Below, piece after piece: positions 1 to 5,447 of a DNA stretch of 8,276 nucleotides. Numbering within the stretch: position 1 is the stretch's first letter; each line of letters starts with the position of its first letter. This DNA is from Clostridia bacterium. Lineage in GTDB: Bacteria > Bacillota > Clostridia > Oscillospirales > CAG-272. The translations under genes and the position numbers were made by a program. A model generated the notes under the pieces. That model was not told the DNA's origin. It did no database searches and worked only from the letters and a program-made list of their open reading frames with translations. The stretch lies in NCBI GenBank assembly GCA_900770605.1, contig CAAGKS010000028.1, positions 1 to 8,276 of the forward strand, in the 5' to 3' direction.

Positions 1-26
1 AGTTCAGACGTGTGCTCTTCCGATCT
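1..26. other. Illumina adapter remnant at contig end
   Basis: The first 26 bases are identical to the 3' part of the TruSeq read-2 adapter (ending GTGCTCTTCCGATCT) as I know it. They are sequencing-library DNA, not genome. The open frame of the first gene runs back into it and an apparent GTG start at 12 lies inside the adapter, so that start and the first five residues are artefacts. True genomic sequence begins at 27. Confidence 0.97.
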
Positions 27-626
27 TCAAAGGAGATTGGATTTGATCTGAATTTTGTAAACGGCGAGCTGATAGATCATATGTCTATTGGAAATACACA
101 CGGCGGTATCATCGCAGAATGCAGTACGAGAAGCATCTTGCCTATAAAGCGTGAGGATATCGTGCCTGAAGGCGTTTATTTTATGCTTGAAGGTATTGAA
201 GACCCTTATAATTTTGGAAATGCCTTGCGCTCTATATATGCCTCAGGTGCTGACGGTATTATAGTTGGCGAGCGTAATTGGTTTGGAGTTGCGGGCACGC
301 TTGCGCGTTCCTCGGCGGGCGCTTCTGAGCTATTGAAAACTTATATTGCAGATCCCGTGGCTGCCGTACGGTTATTCAAGGACGCGGGATACCGTGTGAT
401 ATGCGCAGGAATACGAGATTCAGTATCTATTTTTGACGCTGATCTTTCAAAGCCTTTGCTGGTAATACTCGGTGGCGAGAAGCGCGGCATATCGAGAAAC
501 GTTCTTGACCTTGCGGACGAGATCGTACGTATTGATTATGGAATAGATTTTAACGGATCGCTGTCAGCATCTTCCTCTGCCTCTGTTTTTGCTTTTGAGG
601 TCTTGAGATATAATAGAAAAATATAA
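27..626 (+). CDS. TrmH/SpoU-family RNA 2'-O-methyltransferase, 5'-truncated
   Basis: C-terminal 199 residues of a SPOUT (trefoil-knot) methyltransferase that transfers a methyl group from S-adenosylmethionine to a ribose 2'-OH of rRNA or tRNA; the target cannot be told from sequence. Visible signatures are a HGG-I-AE segment near the start, motif 1 NFGNALRS (210-233) with the catalytic-type Arg, motif 2 GGEKRG (from 471) forming part of the SAM site, and a motif 3 region at 558-578 reading SLSASSS where the family usually has SLNVSVA. The N-terminal substrate-binding domain is missing because the contig begins here, directly after adapter sequence; full-length relatives are about 250-270 aa. 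The stop is followed after 40 bp by proC on the same strand. The family call is firm; the subfamily is open because motif 3 is unusual. Confidence 0.9.
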   Translation, partial: SKEIGFDLNFVNGELIDHMSIGNTHGGIIAECSTRSILPIKREDIVPEGVYFMLEGIEDPYNFGNALRSIYASGADGIIVGERNWFGVAGTLARSSAGASELLKTYIADPVAAVRLFKDAGYRVICAGIRDSVSIFDADLSKPLLVILGGEKRGISRNVLDLADEIVRIDYGIDFNGSLSASSSASVFAFEVLRYNRKI

Positions 627-646
627 ATCGGATAAAGACTTCCGAT
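627..646 (+). other. Short hairpin in the gap between the methyltransferase gene and proC
   Basis: ATCGGA (627-632) and TCCGAT (641-646) form a 6-bp stem with an 8-nt loop immediately after the stop codon. No U-run follows, so it is unlikely to be a full intrinsic terminator; it could protect the 3' end or mark an RNA-processing point. Its function is not supported beyond the inverted repeat. Confidence 0.4.
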
Positions 647-666
647 ATAGTGTTTGGAGAATAAAA

Positions 667-1485
667 ATGGATAAAAAAATGGCCGTTATCGGCGTTGGTA
701 ATATGGCGCGAGCTATTATCGCAGGAATACAGGGCTCGTCTATTCAAATAAGTGAGCTTGCTTTATATGACAAAAATCCATCGCAGTATTCCCTGCTTCC
801 CGATGGAAATAAGGAATATGTGTATGCTGATTCTATTGCTGCGGCGGTAAAGAATGCAGACGTTGTTCTGCTCTCCGTCAAGCCTCAAAACTTTGCGGAC
901 GTGCTTGCAGAGATTTCCGTGGTAGGCGGATACGAGAAAAAGCTATACGTAACGATAGCCGCAGGAATAACTGTAAGCGCCGTTTCCGATGCCTTGGGTG
1001 GTGCGGAGGTCGTAAGAGTGCTTCCTAACCTGCCTATCACTATCGGCAATGGAGTTACGGCGATATGTAACAGTCCCATCGAGGCTTCAAAGCTGGCTTT
1101 TGTTACCTCGATATTTGAAACTACCGGAAGCGTTATAAATATTGATGAGGCGGAAATGAATAGGATCATCGGAGTCACCTCGTCCTCTCCCGCTTATGTA
1201 TTTAAATTTATCGATTGCATCTGCAAAGCAGCGGAGGCTCAAGGCTTGTCATCTGAGAATCTTATATCGACTGTGTGTGACGTCTTTATCGGATCTGCGC
1301 TTTTGTTGAAGCAGTCAGGAGAGGCTCCTGCCGATCTTATAGCTAAGGTAGCATCAAAGGGCGGTACTACCGAAAGAGCTATATCCGAGCTTGAAAGCGC
1401 AGGTATAGAAGAAATAATACAGAAAGCCATGATCGCTTGTACGAAGCGTGCGGATGAGCTTGGCGCTACGTCGCAAAACAAGTAA
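667..1485 (+). CDS. proC: Pyrroline-5-carboxylate reductase
   Basis: Cytoplasmic enzyme for the last step of proline synthesis: NAD(P)H reduction of 1-pyrroline-5-carboxylate to L-proline. At 272 aa it has the usual length. The N-terminal Rossmann domain shows GVGNMA (residues 9-14), then SVKPQ (70-74), and LPNLP (119-123) in place of the common MPNTP. The C-terminal helical dimer domain has the P5CR signature region at about 224-243, including KGGTTERAISELE. One oddity: the usual GSGPAY active-site loop reads SSSPAY (172-177), with both glycines changed to serine. The ATG at 667 is supported by GGAGA at 656-660, 6 nt upstream. It lies 40 bp after the RNA methyltransferase and 52 bp before a membrane protein gene, all on the same strand. 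No proA or proB is seen in the window. Confidence 0.95.
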   Translation: MDKKMAVIGVGNMARAIIAGIQGSSIQISELALYDKNPSQYSLLPDGNKEYVYADSIAAAVKNADVVLLSVKPQNFADVLAEISVVGGYEKKLYVTIAAGITVSAVSDALGGAEVVRVLPNLPITIGNGVTAICNSPIEASKLAFVTSIFETTGSVINIDEAEMNRIIGVTSSSPAYVFKFIDCICKAAEAQGLSSENLISTVCDVFIGSALLLKQSGEAPADLIAKVASKGGTTERAISELESAGIEEIIQKAMIACTKRADELGATSQNK

Positions 1486-1502
1486 TTTATTATCTCCCCG
1501 AC

Positions 1503-1524
1503 GCGTATAATCTTATATATACGC
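1503..1524 (+). other. Hairpin upstream of the 203-aa membrane protein gene
   Basis: GCGTATA (1503-1509) and TATACGC (1518-1524) form a perfect 7-bp inverted repeat with an 8-nt loop, three bases upstream of the GAGGAGG ribosome binding site (1527-1533). The left arm and loop contain TATAAT (1506-1511), but no -35-like hexamer lies at 16-18 bp. It may modulate translation of the next gene or be an RNA-processing site; neither is shown. Confidence 0.4.
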
Positions 1525-1537
1525 TTGAGGAGGCAAT

Positions 1538-2149
1538 ATGGATAGCAGTACGCAAAACACAAAGGACCTTGCTATAATTATAGAAAAAAGGAAGATTTTA
1601 TTTCAGTTTTCACTTATGGTTGTAGCGGCGGTCATCGGCGGATTTTATTTCGCCAAGGTTATCGGTGCATCTACTTCGCCGAATATCCGAGATAAAATAC
1701 TTGAGCATTTTACTTATGCATATCCCTCTGATTATGATTTTTCAGATCTTTTGTGTGGGATAATCAAGTCGTGCATGCCGTATTTTATTTTGACAGTCAC
1801 TGTCTTTGTTTTCTCCTTTTCATACGTTAACTATATCGTATCAGACCTCATTTTAGCTATCATAGGCTTTATAACAGGATTTTCGATCGCAATAGTAGCC
1901 GCTTTCTCATATAAGATAGGTATGCTCTCTATGATTTTGTTTGCGATTTCTATGATAACTTCCCTTTTAGTGATGCTATATTTCACTTTCAGTGCCGCGT
2001 TGTTTTCGCTTGAAATACGAACGCGCGCCACTAACGGTAGAATTATATTAAATCCGCGAAAGCTCCTCTTGATCATTGTAAAAATGCTTGCAGTACTCGG
2101 TACGTTTGTTATTTTTACATTCGTCCGTTGTCTTACGTTATTGTTTTGA
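1538..2149 (+). CDS. Multipass membrane protein, SpoIIM-like layout
   Basis: A 203-aa integral membrane protein with about five hydrophobic segments: TM1 near 21-43, a 35-residue polar stretch, then TM2 near 76-96, TM3 near 100-122, TM4 near 127-150 and TM5 near 175-200. One early helix, an outer loop and a cluster of later helices, plus a GFITGFSIAIV segment and the FSLEI end of the TM4 region, resemble SpoIIM, the forespore-engulfment protein that acts with SpoIID and SpoIIP. The resemblance is from memory, at the level of layout and a few residues, so the family is a suggestion only. The ATG is preceded by a strong GAGGAGG 4 nt upstream. It sits between proC and the DUF624 gene with a 30-bp gap downstream, implying co-transcription. 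A generic clostridial membrane protein is the alternative. Confidence 0.6.
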   Translation: MDSSTQNTKDLAIIIEKRKILFQFSLMVVAAVIGGFYFAKVIGASTSPNIRDKILEHFTYAYPSDYDFSDLLCGIIKSCMPYFILTVTVFVFSFSYVNYIVSDLILAIIGFITGFSIAIVAAFSYKIGMLSMILFAISMITSLLVMLYFTFSAALFSLEIRTRATNGRIILNPRKLLLIIVKMLAVLGTFVIFTFVRCLTLLF

Positions 2150-2179
2150 ATAAATATTAAAATAAAGGAATTAGAAAAA

Positions 2180-3175
2180 TTGAGAACTAACGATCAGAAT
2201 AACAAAAAAAGATTTAAGCTGTTCGATATGAACAGAGACGGCAAGGGCGTGTATGAGCACGAGACCCGAAAGCCTACCCTGGCTTTCTTCTTCAAGCTTT
2301 ATTTCCGTAAATTCTCGCAGCTCTTACAGCTTAATTTGCTTATGCTATTTATGGTTATCCCTGTGATAGCGGTGATATTTATGTTTTTGCTTGGAAACAA
2401 GACTAACGTTGCCACGGATACCTTGTTTGCGCCGCTTTACGGATTGAATATTTCAACCTCGGCGTTGCCGAATATCACGTCGTTGCTTGATATCAGCTCC
2501 ATTCAAATGGATATTCCCGCCCTCAAGCCTGCGATGAACGTAGCAATTATTTTGCTTGGCATTTTCCTTGCACTTACTTGGGGCTGGCAGAATACGGGCG
2601 CAGCGTACGTTTTGAGAGGACTTTTCAGAGGCGACGCGGTATTCGTATTTTCCGATTATTTCTATGCTATAAAGAAAAATTTCAAGCAAGCATTCGTCCT
2701 CGGACTTATAGACTTTGCTTGTCTTGCGGTACTTATCGTTGACTTTATGTATTTCAGCGGTGTGGGCGGTAGCTTCGGGCTTGACTTTATGTACTTCGCT
2801 ACGCTGGCACTCATCATTATATATACTATCATGCGCTTCTACATTTATAATCTTTTGGTCACCTTTGATATCAAGAATTTCAAGCTTCTTAAAAATGCGC
2901 TTATATTTACGATACTTGGTATCAAGAGAAATCTTATGGCGATGCTCGGAATAGTTCTCCTGTTGGCTCTTCACGTTGCTTTGCTGGTTATATTTATTCC
3001 TATTGGAATATCTATTCCTCTTATTCTTCCCTTTGTTTATATTATGGCAACGCTCAGCTTTATTACAACCTATGCGGCATATCCCGTAATTGAAAAATAT
3101 ATGATAACTCCGTATCAGGAAGAAAGCGCGAACGCGGATCCCGAGATAGACGACGGATCTGAGAACGATGAATAA
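2180..3175 (+). CDS. DUF624 (YesL-type) membrane protein, TTG start
   Basis: A 331-aa membrane protein with about six TM segments (near 50-70, 120-137, 168-190, 195-215, 241-262 and 265-290). Typical DUF624/YesL features are an N-terminal FRKFSQLLQLNLL entry into TM1, then an amphipathic stretch around residues 146-172 (VFSDYFYAIKKNFKQAF) before TM3, and a YNLLVTFDIKNFKLLKNA segment before TM5. YesL-like proteins are usually near 200-220 aa; this one has a long loop of about 50 residues between TM1 and TM2 and an acidic tail (EIDDGSENDE). The biochemical role of DUF624 proteins is unknown; some sit beside carbohydrate transporters, but none is seen here. The TTG start at 2180 is chosen because AAAGGAA lies 9 nt upstream (2164-2170); an ATG at residue 17 has no better site. 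The gene ends at a bidirectional terminator. Confidence 0.8.
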   Translation: MRTNDQNNKKRFKLFDMNRDGKGVYEHETRKPTLAFFFKLYFRKFSQLLQLNLLMLFMVIPVIAVIFMFLLGNKTNVATDTLFAPLYGLNISTSALPNITSLLDISSIQMDIPALKPAMNVAIILLGIFLALTWGWQNTGAAYVLRGLFRGDAVFVFSDYFYAIKKNFKQAFVLGLIDFACLAVLIVDFMYFSGVGGSFGLDFMYFATLALIIIYTIMRFYIYNLLVTFDIKNFKLLKNALIFTILGIKRNLMAMLGIVLLLALHVALLVIFIPIGISIPLILPFVYIMATLSFITTYAAYPVIEKYMITPYQEESANADPEIDDGSENDE

Positions 3176-3180
3176 AGAAT

Positions 3181-3216
3181 AAAAAAATGCCACACCGATC
3201 GGTGTGGCATTTTTAT
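3181..3216. terminator. Bidirectional intrinsic terminator
   Basis: A perfect palindrome spans 3183-3214: an A-run, then TGCCACACC, a GATC centre that can act as tetraloop, GGTGTGGCA and a T-run. Read on + it gives a GC-rich stem plus U-run after the DUF624 gene; read on - it gives the same after tsf. It lies between the two convergent stops (3175 and 3224), so one element ends both operons. Confidence 0.95.
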
Positions 3217-3223
3217 TGTTTAA

Positions 3224-4153
3224 TTAGTTGCTACCGCCAGCGAGCTTTGCGATTTCCTCAGCAAAGTTCTCTTCCTTCTTCTCGATGCCTTCGCCCTTTT
3301 CAAAGAGGCAGAAGGAAACGATCTTGATGCTACCGCCAAGTGCCTTAGCAGTGTTCTTGGTGTAGGTTGCAACAGTCATATCGTCTTCCTTAACGTAGCC
3401 CTGCTCAACGAGACATACGCGCTCGTAGAACTTGCCAAGACGACCGGAAACGATCTTCTCGAGGATAGCGTCGGGCTTGTTTGCGTTCTTAGGATCGTTC
3501 TTCATCTGAGCGATAAGAACTGCCTTCTCCTCAGCAACTGCCTCAGCGGGAACGTCCTCGATATTTACATACTGAGGGGGGTTACCTGCAGCGATCTGAA
3601 GAGCGATGTTCTTTGCATACTCAGCAAAGCCGTCCTTGTCAGCAACGTCAGTATCAAACTTAACGATAACGCCGGTAGAACCGAAGCCGTGAACGTAAGA
3701 AGAGGTAACGCCCTCAACCAATACGAAACGACGAACGGAAATGTTCTCCTTGATCATAGCGATCTGCTCGATAAGGGTCTGCTGAACGGTGTTATCTGTA
3801 TTGCAATAGTTCATTGCGAGAAGCTCGTCAAGAGTAGCGGGCTTCTTAGCGATGATAGTCTCAAGCACGCCGGTTACGAATGCCTTGAATGCATCGCTCT
3901 TTGCAGCGAAGTCAGTCTCAGCGTTTACTTCAACCATAGCGGTGTAGCCGTCCTTGGAAAGAACGTCAACACGTCCCTCAGCAGCAACACGGCCAGCCTT
4001 CTTTTCAGCGGTTGCGAGTCCCTTTTCACGAAGAAGCTTTATAGCTGCCTCGAAATCGCCCTCAGCCTCAACAAGAGCCTTCTTGCACTCCATCATACCG
4101 AGACCGGTCTGCGCGCGAAGATTAGCAACATCCTTTGCAGTAATATTAGCCAT
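3224..4153 (-). CDS. tsf: Translation elongation factor Ts
   Basis: Cytoplasmic guanine-nucleotide exchange factor that releases GDP from EF-Tu during elongation. The 309-aa protein has the N-terminal UBA-like domain with TGLGMMECKKAL (residues 16-27), the TDF motif at 80-82 that contacts EF-Tu (here TDFAA instead of the common TDFVA), an ENISVRRF segment in the core dimer-like domain, and the typical C-terminal GEGIEKKEENFAEEI. The length is within the family range. The ATG is preceded by GAAAGGA, 10 nt upstream on the minus strand (4164-4170). It follows rpsB by 35 bp, the classical rpsB-tsf arrangement, and shares its promoter. Lysine is largely AAG, as expected of a highly expressed gene. 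Transcription ends directly after it at the bidirectional terminator; pyrH and frr, often the next genes in Firmicutes, are not here. Confidence 0.98.
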   Translation of the reverse strand: MANITAKDVANLRAQTGLGMMECKKALVEAEGDFEAAIKLLREKGLATAEKKAGRVAAEGRVDVLSKDGYTAMVEVNAETDFAAKSDAFKAFVTGVLETIIAKKPATLDELLAMNYCNTDNTVQQTLIEQIAMIKENISVRRFVLVEGVTSSYVHGFGSTGVIVKFDTDVADKDGFAEYAKNIALQIAAGNPPQYVNIEDVPAEAVAEEKAVLIAQMKNDPKNANKPDAILEKIVSGRLGKFYERVCLVEQGYVKEDDMTVATYTKNTAKALGGSIKIVSFCLFEKGEGIEKKEENFAEEIAKLAGGSN

Positions 4154-4188
4154 TTTTCTTATTTCCTTTCGAATTTAAAAGTCTTTAA

Positions 4189-4926
4189 TTACTCAGCGTC
4201 TGCCTCAACAGCTTCCTCGGCTGCGGGTGCCTCAGCGAGCTGCTCGCCCTGTCTGCCTTCGATAATAGCGTCAGCAAGAACGGAGGAAATGAGCTTGATA
4301 GCGCGAATAGCGTCATCGTTACCGGGGATTACGTAGTCAGCATCATCGGGGTCACAGTTGGTGTCAACGATTGCAACAACCGGAATGCCGAGTTTCTTAG
4401 CCTCAAGAACAGCGTTTCTTTCCTTCTTGGGGTCAACGATGAATATTGCGGAAGGAAGTGTATCCATATCCTTGATACCACCGTAGTTCTTTTCGAGGTC
4501 GAAGATCTCCTTCTGCTTTGCAGCAACTTCCTTCTTAGGAAGAAGATCAAAAGTGCCGTCCTCCTGCATCTTCTCAAGAGCCTTGAGACGAGAGATGGAG
4601 CGCTTGATGGTCTTGAAGTTGGTCATCATACCGCCGGGCCAACGAACGTTTACGTAGTACATGCCGCAACGTGCTGCCTCTTCCTTGATTGCATCTGCTG
4701 CCTGCTTCTTTGTACCAACAAAGAGCATTGTTCCGCCCTGAGCGGAGATGTCACGAACAAATGCATACGCTTCGTCAAACTTCTTAACTGTTTTCTGAAG
4801 GTCGATGATGTAGATGCCGTTTCTTTCTGTGAAGATGTATTCCTGCATCTTAGGATTCCATCTTCTTGTGTGGTGTCCGAAATGAACGCCTGCTTCGAGA
4901 AGCTGTTTGATTGAGATAATAGACAT
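4189..4926 (-). CDS. rpsB: 30S ribosomal protein S2
   Basis: Small-subunit ribosomal protein uS2, assembled late near the junction of 30S head and body. The 245-aa protein shows the family hallmarks HFGH (15-18), RRWNPKM (21-27), VGTKKQA (70-76), RWPGGMMTNF (95-104), DTN (188-190) and NDDA (203-206), with an Ala/Glu-rich acidic tail. The start at 4926 is chosen because an ideal AAAGGAGG lies 7 nt upstream (4934-4941) and MSIISIKQLL is the usual S2 N-terminus. The frame stays open 33 codons further upstream, but that stretch lies in the leader RNA, lacks a ribosome binding site and does not resemble S2. First gene of the rpsB-tsf operon, transcribed from its own promoter at 5040-5068. Confidence 0.98.
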   Translation of the reverse strand: MSIISIKQLLEAGVHFGHHTRRWNPKMQEYIFTERNGIYIIDLQKTVKKFDEAYAFVRDISAQGGTMLFVGTKKQAADAIKEEAARCGMYYVNVRWPGGMMTNFKTIKRSISRLKALEKMQEDGTFDLLPKKEVAAKQKEIFDLEKNYGGIKDMDTLPSAIFIVDPKKERNAVLEAKKLGIPVVAIVDTNCDPDDADYVIPGNDDAIRAIKLISSVLADAIIEGRQGEQLAEAPAAEEAVEADAE

Positions 4927-5033
4927 TGTATGTCCTCCTTTGGTTTTTTCCACCACATAGCAAAGCGATTGATCGCACCGCAGGTGCTTATGTGTGTGTA
5001 TTTTATTTTTGTTGCGTAATCTCATAATGCAAC
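4927..5033 (-). promoter_or_regulatory. Structured rpsB 5' leader (candidate autoregulatory RNA)
   Basis: About 107 nt of untranslated leader separates the inferred start site from rpsB. On the minus strand, CACACATA (4996-4989) can pair with TATGTG-G-TG (4959-4951) with one bulged G. This closes a region holding GCACC-TGC-GGTGC (4987-4975) and GCGA-TCAA-TCGC (4976-4965), which share two bases and so cannot both form fully. GTTGC and GCAAC make a further 5-bp stem at the 5' end (5033-5011), and TTGGTT (5036-5031) could alternatively pair with AACCAA touching the Shine-Dalgarno (4945-4940). Ribosomal-protein operons are often controlled by such leaders, including S2 in gammaproteobacteria; whether S2 binds here is inference. 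Confidence 0.5.
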
Positions 5034-5039
5034 CAAGAA

Positions 5040-5068
5040 ATTATACCATAAATATATATATACTTCAA
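5040..5068 (-). promoter_or_regulatory. Sigma-A promoter of rpsB-tsf
   Basis: On the minus strand, TTGAAG (5068-5063) and a perfect TATAAT (5045-5040) are separated by 17 bp. TGG just before the -10 gives the extended -10 form TGnTATAAT. Sequence upstream of the -35 (about 5069-5100) is strongly A/T-rich and could serve as an UP element. The predicted start is near 5033. This fits strong, constitutive or growth-rate-controlled expression of rpsB-tsf. Confidence 0.85.
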
Positions 5069-5101
5069 GCAAAATGAATTTTGTTTACAAAATATTTACA
5101 T

Positions 5102-5386
5102 TTATAGTACGGATTTCTTTTTCTTTTTTTCAGGTACGGTGAATTCCCCGTGCGCAAGCTTTACCAAGATTGCATCTGAGCCGATACATTCGATCTTGTT
5201 CCATGGAATTATAATATCTTTTGATTGTCCCAGCCCCAAAAATCCACCGGGAACGCAAATAACTATTGCGGTTATTCTGCCATCGCAGGCATCAAACTCA
5301 AAATCCGTAGGACATCCGAGCCTTGTTCCGTCACAAAGATTGATAACTTCCTTTTCGCGCAAGTCGCAGGTACTGAATCTTTCCAT
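5102..5386 (-). CDS. YlmC/YmxH-family PRC-barrel protein
   Basis: A small 94-aa protein matching the YlmC/YmxH sporulation-associated family, which is a single PRC-barrel domain. Visible hallmarks are LREKEVINLCDGTRLG (9-24), GRI near 36, PGGFLGLG (46-53) and the IIIPWNKIECIGSDAILV segment (58-75). The family is widespread in spore-forming Firmicutes, but its molecular role is not settled. An unusual C-terminus ends in five consecutive lysines before SVL. The ATG is supported by AAAGGAG 6 nt upstream (5393-5399). It lies 61 bp downstream of the P-type ATPase-like gene on the same strand with no clear terminator between them, and its stop is just upstream of the rpsB promoter. It may be read through from the ATPase-like gene or have its own weak promoter; no convincing one was seen. 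Confidence 0.88.
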   Translation of the reverse strand: MERFSTCDLREKEVINLCDGTRLGCPTDFEFDACDGRITAIVICVPGGFLGLGQSKDIIIPWNKIECIGSDAILVKLAHGEFTVPEKKKKKSVL

Positions 5387-5447
5387 ACAAATCTCCTTTG
5401 CAAAAATAGTTATAACAATTTATGCAAGGGCGATTTATCATATTCTC

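Noticed and set aside
12..26. GTG start for the first gene at 12
   Set aside because: It lies within adapter sequence; the real start is beyond the contig end.
1506..1511. TATAAT as a separate promoter for the 203-aa protein
   Set aside because: No -35-like hexamer at 16-18 bp and no extended -10 TGn; the hexamer lies inside a hairpin arm and loop.
2453..3193. Long antisense frame (246 aa) opposite the DUF624 gene
   Set aside because: The translation is basic and low in family-like features, the sense strand encodes a clear membrane protein with a supported start, and the frame runs through the terminator.
3689..4336. 215-aa frame antisense to tsf and rpsB
   Set aside because: It crosses two certain highly expressed genes on the other strand; it is a codon-bias shadow rich in Ser and Ala.
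4927..5025. Start of rpsB 33 codons upstream (ATG at 5025)
   Set aside because: It lies about 8 nt from the inferred transcription start with no ribosome binding site, the extra residues are unlike S2, and the ATG at 4926 has an ideal Shine-Dalgarno.
5048..5062. Alternating TA run as a repeat element
   Set aside because: It is only the A/T-rich spacer between the -35 and -10 of the rpsB promoter.
5078..5093. Inverted repeat ATTTTG-TTTA-CAAAAT as a ylmC terminator
   Set aside because: The 6-bp stem is almost entirely A/T and lacks a proper U-run; it more likely reflects the A/T-rich region upstream of the rpsB promoter.
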